This document shows positions 10,255 through 22,152 of a DNA stretch of 64,000 bases, one piece after another (the stretch's first letter is position 1; the number at the start of each line of letters is the position of its first letter). The stretch lies in the NCBI GenBank assembly GCA_030533445.1, contig CM060082.1, positions 34,801,817 to 34,865,816 of the forward strand. Direction: 5' to 3'. The position numbers and the translations under genes are program-made. The DNA comes from Cyprinodon diabolis. Taxonomy: Eukaryota > Chordata > Actinopteri > Cyprinodontiformes > Cyprinodontidae. Under the pieces are notes generated by a model. It had not been told where the DNA came from, made no database searches, and worked only from the letters and a program-made list of their open reading frames with translations.

Positions 10255-13200
10255 AGAGCCCGTGTGATGAGAGGGGCAACATGGGTTTTGTGGATAATAC
10301 CCTCACAAATACACTGGATGCACACTCTGCTTATACTGAATGTTGTAATGCTTCACCTGAGAGTAGTGAAGTGGTTTTCTTGGGGTCACAGAGAGTTCAG
10401 AGAGCTAGTGATTTGTTCTATGCCTCAGTTTCAGTTAATGACCAATCTACACTGAGGGGTATGTTGGATTCTGGGAGTATGTCATGCACATTGAGCGTGG
10501 AGGCAGAGAGCAAGCTAAGAGCCGCGGGTGTTGATTTGATCCCTCTTGCAGTCCCAGAGAATGTGGTGCTCATTGGGTGTGGTGGCCTTCTCACGCAGCC
10601 ACGATGCATCTATGAGTTGAACATTGAGATCTATGGCTTCAAATTTACAGTACCAACATTTTTGATACCTGGCCAACGTGATGAATTCATTATTGGTAGC
10701 AATGTGCTCCGGCCCCTTATTCAAAAAATGAAAACTGATCCGAGGTACTGGGAACTCATTACATCAAACACCGCAAACCCAGAGTGTGAGGAGTTTTTGC
10801 AGCTTCTGAGTTGTGTTTCACGTTGGTCAAATTCTACTTCACCTGAGAAGATTGGAACAGTTAGACTCAGACAAGCTGTTACCCTCCTTCCTCGTCAGGA
10901 ATATGTGGTTTGGGGAAAGCTTTCGTCCACTGCGCCACTATGATTAGGAGGCACTGTGGTTGTCGAGCCGTCATCTGCTCGTTCCACCCGGAAGAACATT
11001 TTGGTGGGTCGTGTAATCACACCCATGTGGGGGGATCGTTGGGTCCCTATGAAGGTTCTCAACCCAACAGATGAGCCTTTGATACTACGCCGCAATGCTA
11101 AAATAGCTGATGTCTTTCCGTGTGTTGCTGTGGAGGACTTTACGTTTAGTCAGGGGAGATCTGAACTCTACTGCAACCATTCAGCTGTTTCAACAAACTC
11201 ATCACATCACAGTGTTGATCCAGTGCAGATGTTGAGAGACTGTGGCCTACATGACATCGAGAGCTGTGAGGTGTCAGATGACTATAAAAGAAGCCTGGTA
11301 GAGCTCGTGTGTCTTTATCAGGATGTGTTCTCCAGGGGAAAACTGGATTGTGGTCATGCTAGGGATTTTGTTCATCGCATTCACTTGACTGATGACCAGC
11401 CATTTCGCTTGCCATATCGACGCATACCACCAGCACACTATCAGCAGTTGAGAGAGGTCTTGTCTGAGATGGAGATGAAGGGTATCATAAGGAAGTCTAT
11501 TAGTGAATATGCCTCCCCGCTTGTTATGGTGTGGAAAAAGTCTGGGGACATGAGGATATGCACTGACTTCCGTTGGCTTAATGCTAAGACTGTGAAGGAT
11601 GCTCATCCATTGCCCCATCAGTCTGACTGCCTTGCTGCTCTTGGCGGGAATGCTTTGTTCAGCACCATGGACTTGACCTCTGGTTTCTACAACATCCCTC
11701 TCCATGAGTCCGATAAACATTACACAGCTTTTACCACGCCGCTTGGACTTTATGAGTACAACCTTCTCCCACAAGGTTTATGCAACAGCCCAGCTTCCTT
11801 TATGAGGATGATGCTTAACGTTTTTGGTGACTTGAACTTCTCCAGCCTCCTGTGTTATCTAGATGACCTGTTGGTGTTTGCGCCTTCTGAGGAGGAATCG
11901 TTGAAGAGACTGGAGATTGTTTTCTGTCGCTTGAGAGCAAACAACTTGAAGCTGGCACAGAAAAAGTGTCACTTTCTCAGGAGGTCTGTGAGATTCCTGG
12001 GCCATGTTGTGGAGGCTGGTGGTGTTTCTGTTGATCAGGAGAAGGTTAGGGTGATCTCTGGTTTTGAGAAAAAGGACCTCATGAAGGAGGATGGCTGCAC
12101 CCCGTGCCAGAAGAAGGTGAGGTCATTCTTGGGCATGGTGCTATTCTATCAGCACTTTATTCCAGCTTGTTCCCGCATTGCGAAGCCGCTTTACACCCTC
12201 ACCGCAGGTCAGAAACGTAAAGTAAAGAACAAAAGAAAAAGGTAAAGCTGGAACGTTTCGTGTTCTGACTCCCCTGGACTGGACTCCAGCTTGTGAGAAA
12301 GCATTTAGAGACCTTAAAGCTGCACTCCTCAACTGTGTGGTGCTGGCACATCCTGATTTTGAGAAGCCATTTATTCTCTCAACCGATGCTTCATTGGATG
12401 GGCTTGGTGCTGTTTTGTCGCAGGTCCCAGCTGATGGAGATATTGCTAGACCTGTCGCTTTTGCCAGCAAGTCTCTCAGCCTCAGTCAGGCCAACTATCC
12501 CGCACACAGGCTCGAGTTCTTAGCCTTAAAGTGGGCTGTGTGTGATGAGTTCAGCCACTGGCTGAAGGGTCACAAGTTTACTGTGTGGACGGATAATAAT
12601 CCCCTCACATATATCCTGACCAAGCCCAAACTAGATGCCTGCGAACAGCGCTGGGTCTCTAAGCTTGCTCCATACAGCTTTGAGATCAGGTATGTTCCGG
12701 GAAGATGGAATGTGGTGGCGGATGCTTTGAGCAGAACCCCTTTTATGCAGCCCATGGCTGATCGCCTTCTGTCAGAGTCCTGTCATGACCTTTTGGAGCA
12801 TGTCTGTGAGGTTCCTGATCATGCTGTACAGGATGTTTTCCGTTTAACCTGTCAGCTTCAATCATTAGACAGCTCTTCCTCCAATTTATCTGATACATCT
12901 GTGACCTGTGACGAAGTCTCCTCTCTTTTGTCATCTGTCTACAGTGGAAATGCTGGCCAGGCTCAGCATGCAGCATCTTTAGCTGGCCACCTAGACATGA
13001 TAATCCCACATACCACAGATCCATCTCCAGTTCTTTCTCTAACCGACCTTGTCTCTCACCAGAGAAACGAGCCTGTTATTTCCAGAGTTGTCTTGTATGT
13101 TGAGCGGGGACGTCGTCCATCAAGGCGGGAACGCTCTGGTGAAAATCAACTGGCTTTAAAAATTTTGAAGCAGTGGGATAAACTAACTTTGCTTAATGGT

Positions 13201-14774
13201 GTTCTTTACCGTGTCATAAAAGACTCTCTGACAAAAGGTAAACGCTTTCAGTTTGTGGTTCCTGATGCTTTGAAGTCTTTGGTTTTGATTGGAGTCCATG
13301 ATAATGCAGGTCATCAGGGCCAGCCATGGACATTCTCCTTGGCTCGTCATCGCTTCTTTTGGCATGACTTGGAGAGAGATGTGCGAGATTAGGTGAGAAA
13401 ATGTCCCAGATGTATCATCAGTAAAATCTCAGAGCCTGCTGCTAGAGCCCCTCTGGAGAACATCAGGACCAGTGCTCCGATGGAGCTGGTGTGTATTGAT
13501 TTCTGGTCAGCTGAGGACAACAACAACAAGTCTGTGGAAGTTCTGGTGATCACTGATCACTTCACAAAGTTAGCACATGCTTTCCCATGTCAGGATCAAA
13601 CTGCTAAAGGATTGCAAAAAAGTTATGGGATGGGTTTCTCTGTGTCTATGGCTTTCCCCAGCGCATTCACTCAGATCAGGGTGCAAATTTTGAGAGTGAG
13701 CTGCTGGCCGAGCTTTTGGAGTTGAGTGGTGTCAGTAAATCGCACACTTCACCCTACCACCCAATGGGTAATGGGACTGCAGAGAGATTCAATCGCACCC
13801 TGGGCAACATGTTGAGATCTCTTCCTCCACGTTCGAAGATTAAATGGCCTCTGACTTTCGTTTACAACTGCACAGTTCATGAGACCACTGGCTTTGCACC
13901 GTTCTATCTGATGTTTGGGAGGATTCCCAGGCTGCCTGTTGACCTTGTTTTTCATAACGTTCTTAATGATTACATCATTTGTGACTACCACTCTTATGTC
14001 AAATCACTGGTTGAAGATTTACGTGCTGCTATATTAATGGCTGAGAAGAACACAAGTGCAGAGCAGAACCATCAGTGTGACCAGTACAACAAGAGAGCAA
14101 AGGGTCACTCTCTGTCAGTTGGAGATCAGGTCCTGGTGGCAAACAAGGGGGCCAGAGGAAAGCGGAAGCTTTCTGATAAATGGGAACCTGTGATTTACAC
14201 GGTGGTTGCATCCAAACCTGCTCTCCATATTTATCGTATCAGAGATCGTCATGGCAATGAGCGTGTGGTGCATCGGAACCTCCTTCTTGATGTGAACTTT
14301 TTACCTGTGGGAATGACCTTGGATGGCAATGTGAACTGCCATACTAACAGTGTGGTTAGAGCTCCCCTGGCTTCTGATTTAAATGGAACAGAATCTTTTA
14401 GCGAGGCTCCTAGTGCTGTTCCTGCTTAGCCTTCCCTACCCGTGTCCCTATCCTGTGGTGATGGGGATGACCGTACTGCTTCATGGGTTCAGGACGTGTC
14501 CTCGGCTCCATCTGTTGGACATAGTGATATGAGTCATGACTCAGAGGACTCCTCTATGGAAACTGGAGCATTGGCGACTGCTGGTTCTGTACCTAATCTT
14601 CCCAGTGCTACTGGTTCTATTCATTCTCCAGATAGTGAGGGAGAGGATGTTGTTCACCGCCTAACTTCACGCTTCGGGAGGGTTATTAAACCAGTTTGTC
14701 GCTTGATCGAGTCCATGGCCCTTGTTGAGGCGCTTTATAATAACGATACTGTTCAACCGGTTATTGATGTGTGA
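10245..14774 (+). pseudogene. pol of the LTR retrotransposon (protease, RT, RNase H, integrase), broken
   Basis: Domains follow in order. Aspartic protease has LDSGSM with the D codon at 10467. Reverse transcriptase has MRICTDFRWLN, FSTMDLTSGFYNI, LLPQGLCNSPASF and YLDD at 11856-11867. RNase H has LSTDASLDGLGA, HRLEFLALKWA, VWTDNNPLTYI and VVADALSR. Integrase has a histidine pair at HDNAGH, CPRC, an IDFWS aspartate, a second D, and E in AERFNRTL at the usual 35-residue spacing. The end at 14772-14774 follows an RFGRVIKPVCRLIESM tail. Lesions: TGA at 10941-10943, frameshift in an A-rich run near 12226-12242, TAG at 13390-13392, frameshift at the A run near 13616-13621, TAG at 14427-14429. The product would be a polyprotein; this copy cannot make it whole. 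Confidence 0.9.
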
Positions 14775-14856
14775 GTTTCCAAATTTTTGTTGGATGATCC
14801 CTGCCATTGACTGGGATTGTCCCTTTCTTAAAGTAAAACTTTCAGTACCATTTATA

Positions 14857-16077
14857 CAATCACCGGCCACTTTATTAGGTACACCTGCCCAACTGCTCGT
14901 TAACACTTAATTTCTAAGCAGCCAATCACATGGCGGCAACTCAGTGCATGTAGGCATGTAGACATGGTCAAGACAATCTCTTGCAGTTCAAACCGAGCAT
15001 CAGTATGGGGAAGAAAGGTGATTTGAGTGACTTTGAACGTGGCATGATTGTTTGTGCCAGAAGGGCTGGTCTGCGTATTTCAGAAACTGCTGATCTGATG
15101 GGATTTTCACGCACAACCATCTCTAGGGTTTACAGAGAATGGTCCGAAAAAGAAAAAACATCCAGTGAGCGGCAGTTCTGTGGGCGGAAATGCCTTGTTG
15201 ATGCCAGAGGTCAGAGGAGAATGGCCAGACTGGTTCGAGCTGATAGAAGGGCAACAGTGACTCAAATAACCACCCGTTACAACCAAGGTGGGCAGAAGAG
15301 CATCTCTGAATGCACAGTACGTCGAACTTTGAGGCAGATGGGCTACAGCAGCAGAAGACCACACCGGGTGCCACTTCTTTCAGCTAAGAACAGGAAACTC
15401 AGGCTACAATTTGCACAAGCTCATCGAAATTGGACAATAGAAGATTGGAAAAACGTTGCCTGGTCTGATGAGTCTCGATTTCTGCTGCGACATTTGGATG
15501 GTAGGGTCAGAATTTGGCGTCTACAACATGAAAGCATGGATCCATCCTGCCTTGTATCAACGGTTCAGGCTGGTGGTGGTGGTGTCATGGTGTGGGGAAT
15601 ATTTTCTTGGCACTCTTTGGGCCCCTTGGTACCAATTGAGCATCGTTGCAACTCCACAGCCTACCTGAGTATTGTTGCTGACCATGTCCATCCCTTTATG
15701 ACCACAATGTACCCAACTTCTGATGGCTACTTTCAGCAGGATAATGCGCCATGTCATAAAGCTGGAATCATCTCAGACTGGTTTCTTGAACATGACAATG
15801 AGTTCACTGTACTCAAATGGCCTCCACAGTCACCAGATCTCAATCCAATAGAGCATCTTTGGGATGTGGTGGAACGGGAGATTCGCATCATGGATGTGCA
15901 GCCGACAAATCTGCGGCAACTGTGTGATGCCATCATGTCAATATGGACCAAACTCCCTGAGGAATGCTTCCAGCACCTTGTTGAATCTATGCCACAAAGA
16001 ATTGAGACAGTTCTGAAGGCAAAAGGGGGTCCAACCCGTTACTAGCATGGGGTACCTAATAAAGTGGCCGGTGAGTG
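14857..16077 (+). mobile_element. Tc1-like transposon (DD36E type), full length, nested in the LTR element
   Basis: The 1221-bp element is flanked by TA at 14855-14856 and 16078-16079. Its left end reads CAATCACCGGCCACTTTATT, one base different from the family terminus; its right end ends GGCCGGTGAGTG. It interrupts the stretch between pol and the purine tract of the retrotransposon and so is younger than that insertion. Two shorter copies of the family are at 337-1447 and 21466-22150. Confidence 0.95.
15005..16045 (+). CDS. Tc1-like DD36E transposase, open reading frame intact
   Basis: The frame opens further upstream, but [15 protein letters not shown] at 15005 is the family-like start and is also the start kept in the copy at 21614. 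The protein is 346 residues. Residues about 1-55 and 80-125 form two helix-turn-helix units that bind the terminal repeats. The catalytic residues are D155 (WSDESRF), D246 (FQQDNAPCH) and E283 (DLNPIEHLW); the second D and the E are separated by 36 residues, not the 34 of classical Tc1. The GGGGVMVWG box is at about 190. The end is KAKGGPTRY. Such enzymes cut and paste DNA at TA sites in the nucleus. No stop or frameshift was seen; whether it is active cannot be told from sequence. Confidence 0.9.
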   Translation: MGKKGDLSDFERGMIVCARRAGLRISETADLMGFSRTTISRVYREWSEKEKTSSERQFCGRKCLVDARGQRRMARLVRADRRATVTQITTRYNQGGQKSISECTVRRTLRQMGYSSRRPHRVPLLSAKNRKLRLQFAQAHRNWTIEDWKNVAWSDESRFLLRHLDGRVRIWRLQHESMDPSCLVSTVQAGGGGVMVWGIFSWHSLGPLVPIEHRCNSTAYLSIVADHVHPFMTTMYPTSDGYFQQDNAPCHKAGIISDWFLEHDNEFTVLKWPPQSPDLNPIEHLWDVVEREIRIMDVQPTNLRQLCDAIMSIWTKLPEECFQHLVESMPQRIETVLKAKGGPTRY

Positions 16078-16288
16078 TATGTTTACTCTGTATAGGGGGG
16101 GTGTAAAAGGCACCTCTTCTTCTCCAAGGGATAACGTCAGATTTCACTTGGCGTCGAGCGATCTCTAGTTTCCTGACCCTATTGTAAGGTAGCTGTTTTG
16201 CTGATGTTACATTGTTGTGAAAAAAAAAAAAACTATTTTGTAGCGGTACTGAGTGTCTTTACCCTTCTTTTTCATTTTGTGTAATTCT

Positions 16289-16299
16289 AGGGGGGTGAA
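16289..16299 (+). promoter_or_regulatory. polypurine tract of the LTR retrotransposon
   Basis: AGGGGGGTGAA lies directly before the 3' LTR, in the position where RNase H leaves the plus-strand primer. A single T interrupts the purines. Confidence 0.75.
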
Positions 16300-16676
16300 T
16301 GTAACCTGGTTGTATTTCTCTTTTGTTATAATTACACAAAATGTTTTTATTTGTTTATTTGTATTGTTACTTACCTGACTGAAAAACCTCTAGAAAATGT
16401 CATTGTTTTAACTGTGCTGCTGCTGTAAGAGTATAAGCCCCTCCTTTTGACTTCTTCTGTGGTATTGTCTTTAAATTGTCTGCACTCCTTAGACCCTCCC
16501 CTTTTGTCATGTTGTCCTGCGGGAGAGGACTTGGAGCGGGCAGCCATTAACACAGTTGTTTTTGTATGTTGTTCTCGTCAGGAACAATAAATCGGGAAAC
16601 TGTCCTGTTATATATGAACTGTGTCACCGCCTGATCACTTCATAAACCAGCACAAAGCAGAAAGGATCCGGTTACA
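16300..16676 (+). repeat. 3' LTR
   Basis: It is 377 bp, like the 5' LTR, with eight base differences and no length change. It ends GGTTACA and is followed by the target duplicate CCAG at 16677-16680. Confidence 0.95.
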
Positions 16677-16680
16677 CCAG

Positions 16681-17162
16681 TATAGTTTAGGGTTAAATTT
16701 AAAACACTTTTATTTGCCTTTAAAGCTTTAAATGGCCTTGCTACACATTACCTGTCTGAGCTGCTTCATACCTACACACCCTCTCATTCCCTTAGATCAG
16801 CTGACCAGTTGTAACTGAGGGGGCCAAAAACAAAATGCAAGCTCAGAGGGTATTGTGCTTTTTCTGTTGCAGCTCCTAAGCTGTGAAATGACCTTCCCTT
16901 GGCCATTAGGCAGGCCTCTTCACTTTCTGACTTTAAATCCCTTCTTAAGGCCAATTTTTTCAATCTGAGATCCTGACTTTGTCTTCTTTTGTTTCTTTTA
17001 TTATTTTACTACTGCTTTTAATTTATCACCACTTTTAAACACAACTTTATTAATTGTTTTTTGGTTGACCATTTGTAACCTATGATTGTGTGTAGCACTT
17101 TGGTCCTGTTGAGTATTTAAAGTGCTTTATAAATAAATTAGGTATGGTTTGGTATGGTATGG
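16681..17162 (+). pseudogene. L2-like LINE, right piece with 3' end
   Basis: It continues the piece that stops at 7852. After removal of the LTR element and one CCAG copy, the sequence runs on into a VKFKTLLFAFKALNGLATHY-type C-terminal reading and then a 3' untranslated part. The 3' end has AAAGTGCTTTATAAATAAAT followed by short ATGGT-type repeats (about 17140-17162), as seen at the tails of L2-like LINEs in fish. Confidence 0.8.
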
Positions 17163-19902
17163 CCTAGTGGGCCTCTTATGCCTAATAATGAAGAAGCTTA
17201 TCAGTGATAACAGCCGCCTTAGCCACCTATAAAGCTGTAAGTTTTATTAACAATTTGCCTACCTTTAACTTTTTTATCTACTTTTTTCACAATTTAATTA
17301 CTTTTTTACCTGCATTTTATAGCTTGACTTCAAATTAATTCCAGATATTTCAGTCATACGGATTTAATGTGGCTCAAAAGAGGTTGGCAGGTCATTCGAT
17401 TTTTTCCTTTTTTATATGATAGAAGTGGATTAATTTATTTATAATAGATGAAGATCTACTATAAGTATGTTCAGATTACACGTACATACTTCAGTTATGT
17501 GGATAAAAAAGGAGTTACCTTAGGGTTAGGATTCATTCAGTGATAAGACACTACTGAGCCAACTGGGAGAAAGGAGGCACAATCTTCAGCCATTGTATTG
17601 GACTGATAACCACAAGTAGTGGCCATTTAATAAACTCACTTCTGCCTCTCTGCCTTATTAGATGCATCTCTTCCTCAATTTGCCATATTTTTGTTACTTT
17701 TTATCTTCTTATCTCCTAGCCAAAGCCACAGAAAGTTGGAAAAACTATATTTTTCTAGGATTCTCCAGTTGGACTACTTTAAAAAAAATTGTAGTGTTAT
17801 TTTGATCAAACTGCAGAGGACAAGTTCAAGTCAGCACAAAATGCAACCCTTCACCTCTTGGTACTTCAACAAGCTTCTACAGAGGATGGCTGTCTTGGAA
17901 ATCAATATTGACTGACTGGAAGTGAATGTGGAAGTAAATGCTGGTTATTGAAAGGATACGACCCTGCCAGCGTCAACACGATAATTCTGGATATGCTCTA
18001 TCCAGAACTCCTCAAGTGGAAAGGTTGTATTTTCATCTGGTTTAAATGTAAAAAACACTTCTTTGAAGAATCTTTTGCTGTTCGATTATTTATCGATTAA
18101 TTGAACATATATTTGACAGGTGAATAGATTAGCAAAATAATCTTTAGTTGCAGCCATAGAAAACGGATTACAGAAAACTCCACTTGCTGAACCTGATAGG
18201 CTAAAATTCTGCATGCCTCAGTGAGGACATCCTCTACTGCTGTTTAATAGGATGCATCTGCTGGCTTGTCTTACTCTGGGAGACAACACAAATACCTTTT
18301 AATGTCTTGCGAGAGACGTAATTCATCAAAATAGTCTTCATTACAAAACCTACATAAATCATTCTCTTATGTTCTGTCTGGCAGCAGGTATAACCTTCTT
18401 TGAAAATTTCCAGTGTCATTCTGTCTTTGCTAAAACTAGAAACAGTTGCAGTTTTCACCATATCACCTTCAGCACCTTCAGCAAATGGTTGTCTACCTAC
18501 AAAGCATTGCATCAGCACTTCTGTTAAATAAAGTATGTTCATGTAAATTCCCATCTGCCAGGTAATCATCCCCTTTCAGCAAAGTTCAGATGATCAAAGG
18601 TTAATGGTGACATGCTTTTTTTATTGCACGAAGCTCAGTCAGAATAAATGTGCATGAAACAATACTTCACATCATATGGTGGCTGTTAAATATCATCAGT
18701 GCTGCATCAGCATGTACAGTTTTCTGTGTCCTGAGTGTTGACACCATGCCTAGAGTAAATGGGCTGAATAAATGAAATGCGGATAAACTAATGCTCTGTT
18801 TAGACTGGAGATTCCCTCTGTCAGCAGGATTCAGGAGTATTCTTGCATAGCATAGAGTGTTAACTTGTAATTGGCAGCTACACCTGCTGCAGCTCATAAT
18901 CATTTGAAATCTAAACAGCAAGAGTCCAGTAATGCATAACATTTCAATGTTCATAGTGTTGCTAAAGATCTTCAAAGCTATGCGATATAATGGTGATAGC
19001 AGAGCATGTGGTATAGACATATTTTGTTTGTGGGAAATAAACTCTGCCATCTGTGCCTGTCAGCAAAGATCCTTCAAGCCTTTCTGCAAGCGACCTCATG
19101 CATGTTAAAACTCTACCCTTCAGACTATGCACACAACTGTTCATGTATTTTATGGAATATGAAAAACATATAAGAATTTTTCAAGGCAAATACATTTGAA
19201 CGACACTTTAAGGGTTAATTTCAGCTAAAATCAAACATAGTTTAGTTTATAACTAAAAAATAAGAAAGATATCCTAATCATGTTTTCATTTAACCAATGT
19301 TTTAAGGACAAATGGGAAGCTAACTACCCCTAATCAGCTTTATTAATATAGCTCTTAGTGTTTTGGGATGTTTTTTAAGGCCGATGACAATTTTTTGACA
19401 TTAGTCTGACCGATCACGGAGGTGTGCTGGCACAATCTCGAAGCCAATATTGCTTTATATTCCTCCATTTACATAAAAATGAAACAATGTTAACAAATGT
19501 TGCCCACATCTCAATAAAAAAAAAAAAAAAAATCAACGATAGGTAATGGAGGTATAAGCAATACATGTGCTTCACATGATTTCAAGACATGGCTGCTGAA
19601 TGTACTGATGAATGGATGAACAAGACAAAAACAAATGTTGGCCAATGTAAGGATTTACCTCTAGAATTGGTTGTAGTCAGAAGTCAAAATTTATACTAAA
19701 TTAGTTTTATATGAATTATGAACATTACATTTTGCAAATATAAATCTAGTTTATTCCTTATCTATATCATGGAAGTGTTTTACTGATGGTGGACTACTAC
19801 TGGATCTCCATGTTAGTTAATATTGCAGGTAAGCAGGTAAGTGTACAATCATTTGTCACTCCCTTTGATTAATAAGAAATCCTGTCCTGTATGGTATCAA
19901 AG
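17163..19902. other. intergenic, no supported feature
   Basis: About 2.7 kb of AT-rich DNA. The open frame 18667-19050 on the minus strand has no recognisable domain. A poly-A run lies at about 19516-19532. Confidence 0.4.
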
Positions 19903-20040
19903 AGAAGGCAAGGTCATTTATATTGCACAATTCAGTACAAGGACAATTTAAAGTGCTTTAGGTAAATTAAACATTAAAATAGAGGCAAAAGAACAACAGA
20001 ATAAAAGCAAGTAAAGATAAAAACAAGATAAAAAAATAGG
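19903..20040 (-). repeat. 3' tail of an L2-like LINE or its SINE partner
   Basis: Read on the minus strand, this ends in AAAGTGC-type and tail sequence followed by TTGCCTT. The plus strand shows GGCAAGGTCATTTATATTGC, then CACAATTCAGTACAAGGACA. A close relative lies at 62317-62470. It is a 5'-truncated copy with no coding part. Confidence 0.6.
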
Positions 20041-21364
20041 TAGTAAAGCAAATCAAAAAGTGGGACCACAAACTTAAACCAAAATCTCGAATTCATCTTG
20101 TGAATAACAGTGTAATGCTGCCACAGCACTTTGTAGAGATTACTTTCCATCTACAAGTGCAATATCAATATGTAAACAAGTGCATATTAAAATAGTATTC
20201 ACTACTTATCGTCAAACTATTGTTTGAAGTTGCTCTACTGGGCTACATCCTGGTTTGGCGCAATAGGTTCAAATGATTTCCTCAAGGGTTTATTGTCATT
20301 AAACCCAGCTCTGTGTCTTACCTATCTTTAAGATGTAAGTCTGTGCTTCATCGTTGTTGTAACAGGGCAGATTATAGACTCAACTTGAATGGTTTTAACT
20401 GCCATTGTATGACAGACCTGTAATGAACTTTTAATCTTTACAGGATGTGCTCTGCCTCACGTCCATTGGCTAATTTTGTCAGGTATTCCCTAATTTGTAA
20501 ATCAAAATAAATATATCCAGGTAAAAAAAAAGGAAAGACTATTGTTTATATGTGTATCACAATGTCACATCTGAGAAATTGGTTAGATTATTTTATTAAC
20601 AAATGAAGCTGTTTTCTGCACTTTTAAAACTTTGATTTAAGAAAAAAAAAAGATAAAGAACTGGGGCTACATTTGGGTTTAAACTGACTCGGGCCTTAAT
20701 GTGTATAACCTCAATCTAGCTTGTTATTCACCATTAGATTAATGCATTAATACCCACCTGTAATTTAGGGTAGTTTCTCTGTAAAATGTCTGCCCTCGAA
20801 GAAACGCATCATGTCCTATAACCAGAATCATATTTAATAAATCTAAAACAAATTCTTTGGTTATTTTATGAAGTGCAGCCGCATGTTTTTTTTTTACTTT
20901 TCTTTACTTTTTTAAAGCCATGCTACACTTTCTGTGTAGTTTCTTAAAAGTGATAGAGGACAAGATAATTACTGATCAACTGTTAGCGTGATAGTTTTTG
21001 ATATTCATTAATTGTTGCCTTTTATAAGACTGATTACAGGCTTTCAGAGGAGGACACCTCAAACTGTTACCAAGGCAGACTTGTGCACACAGAAAGACAC
21101 AAAGCAACACTAATCAAATTGTCCCTTGACATATTATAGGTAGTGGATGACATAAACTCTACAGGCACATTTTCTATTCTGGATACTCACCCACTCTGTG
21201 TGGGAACTGCCCCTAGTGGACAAGAAGACTCTAGGCAGAGCAACCTAAAATCCTCTTCGACCCGAAAGCCCTTTTCAGAGCTACTTGTTCAATAAAAACT
21301 ATTATGAGTATAATTTTTTTGTTTATTTACTTTCAAACTAGTGGTCTTAAATCAGACTCTAGTT
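20041..21364. other. intergenic, no supported feature
   Basis: AT-rich DNA. The stretch 20230-20520 has the look of an old repeat but could not be named. Confidence 0.35.
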
Positions 21365-21465
21365 TAACATATAACTAAACACTGGTTTATATCATATATT
21401 ATTAATGGAACTGCAGCTGGAATTTAAACACAGGCTGCCTTCAGAAAGTATTGGTACAGTATATA
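21365..21465. repeat. 101-bp segment shared with the flank of the first Tc1 copy
   Basis: Inverse copy of 1448-1548 with one mismatch in 101 bases, again directly abutting the same end of a Tc1 element. Sequence further left does not match the first locus. Confidence 0.85.
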
Positions 21466-22150
21466 CACTCACCGGCCACTTTATTAGGTACACCTGTCCA
21501 ACTGCTCGTTAACACTTAATTTCTAAGCAGCCAAGCACATGGTGGCAACTCAGTGCATTTAGGCATGTAGACATGGTCAAGACAATCTCCTGCAGTTCAA
21601 ACCGAGCATCATTATGGGGAAGAAAGGTGATTTGAATGACTTTGAACGTGGCATGATTGTTGGTGCCAGAAGGGCTGGTCTGAGTATTTCAGAAACTGCT
21701 GATCTACTGGAATTTTCACGCACAACCATCTCTAGGGTTTACAGAGAATGGTCCGAAAAAGAAAAAACATCCAGTGAGCGGCAGTTCTGTGGGCGGAAAT
21801 GCCTTGTTGATGCCAGAGGTCAGAGGAGAATGGCCAGACTGGTTCGAGCTGATAGAAGGGCAACATGACAATGAGTTCACTGTACTCAAATGGCCTCCAC
21901 AGTCACCAGATCTAAATCCAATAGAGCATCTTTGGGATGTGGTGGAACGGGAGATTCGCATCATGGATGTGAAGCCGACAAATCTGCGGCAACTGTGTGA
22001 TGCCATCATGTCAATATGGACCAAACTCCCTGAGGAATGCTTCCAGCACCTTGTTGAATCTATGCCACGAAGAATTGAGGCAGTTCTGAAGGCAAAAGGG
22101 GGTCCAACCCGTTACTAGCATGGGGTACCTAATAAAGTAGCCGGTGAGTG
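21466..22150 (+). mobile_element. Tc1-like transposon, 685-bp deletion derivative
   Basis: It has the same terminal repeats as the full copy at 14857 and is flanked by TA (21464-21465 and 22151-22152). One large internal deletion of roughly 530 bp joins GATAGAAGGGCAACA to TGACAATGAGTTCAC near 21863. Both break points in the full copy carry AACA, so a microhomology-mediated loss (abortive gap repair after excision) is likely. Both ends survive, so it could move in trans. Confidence 0.93.
21614..21868 (+). pseudogene. truncated Tc1 transposase: DNA-binding domain only
   Basis: 84 residues starting [20 protein letters not shown], ending at a TGA made by the deletion junction. It keeps the first helix-turn-helix and part of the linker ([18 protein letters not shown]) and none of the catalytic residues. 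The catalytic-E half ([20 protein letters not shown] to GGPTRY) remains open downstream to 22118 in another frame. If made, the short protein might bind the terminal repeats without cutting; this is inference only. Confidence 0.8.
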
Positions 22151-22152
22151 TA

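Larger units (their letters stand above)
7853..16676 (+). mobile_element. Ty3/gypsy-type LTR retrotransposon, nearly full length, carrying a Tc1 insertion
   Basis: Two 377-bp direct LTRs (7853-8229 and 16300-16676) begin TGTAACC and end GGTTACA and are flanked by the 4-bp duplication CCAG (7849-7852 and 16677-16680). The order is LTR, primer-binding site, gag with a CCHC knuckle, protease, reverse transcriptase, RNase H, integrase, purine tract, LTR; this order with integrase last is that of Ty3/gypsy. The LTRs differ at 8 of 377 positions by my alignment (about 2 percent), so the copy is fairly young, yet gag-pol has three frameshifts and three in-frame stops. The Tc1 at 14857-16077 was inserted later, between pol and the purine tract. 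It is inserted in the L2-like LINE. Confidence 0.95.

Noticed and set aside
10941..10943. In-frame TGA between protease and reverse transcriptase as a readthrough stop
   Set aside because: Readthrough stops normally lie at the end of gag; here a frameshift heptamer already serves that role, and other plain stops occur later in pol.
7853..16676. LTR element as an endogenous retrovirus with env
   Set aside because: After pol there is only a short tail, a nested Tc1, the purine tract and the 3' LTR; no envelope-like frame was found, so it is treated as a retrotransposon.
18667..19050. 127-codon minus-strand frame
   Set aside because: No domain, biased composition, no splice signals or start context; probably chance.
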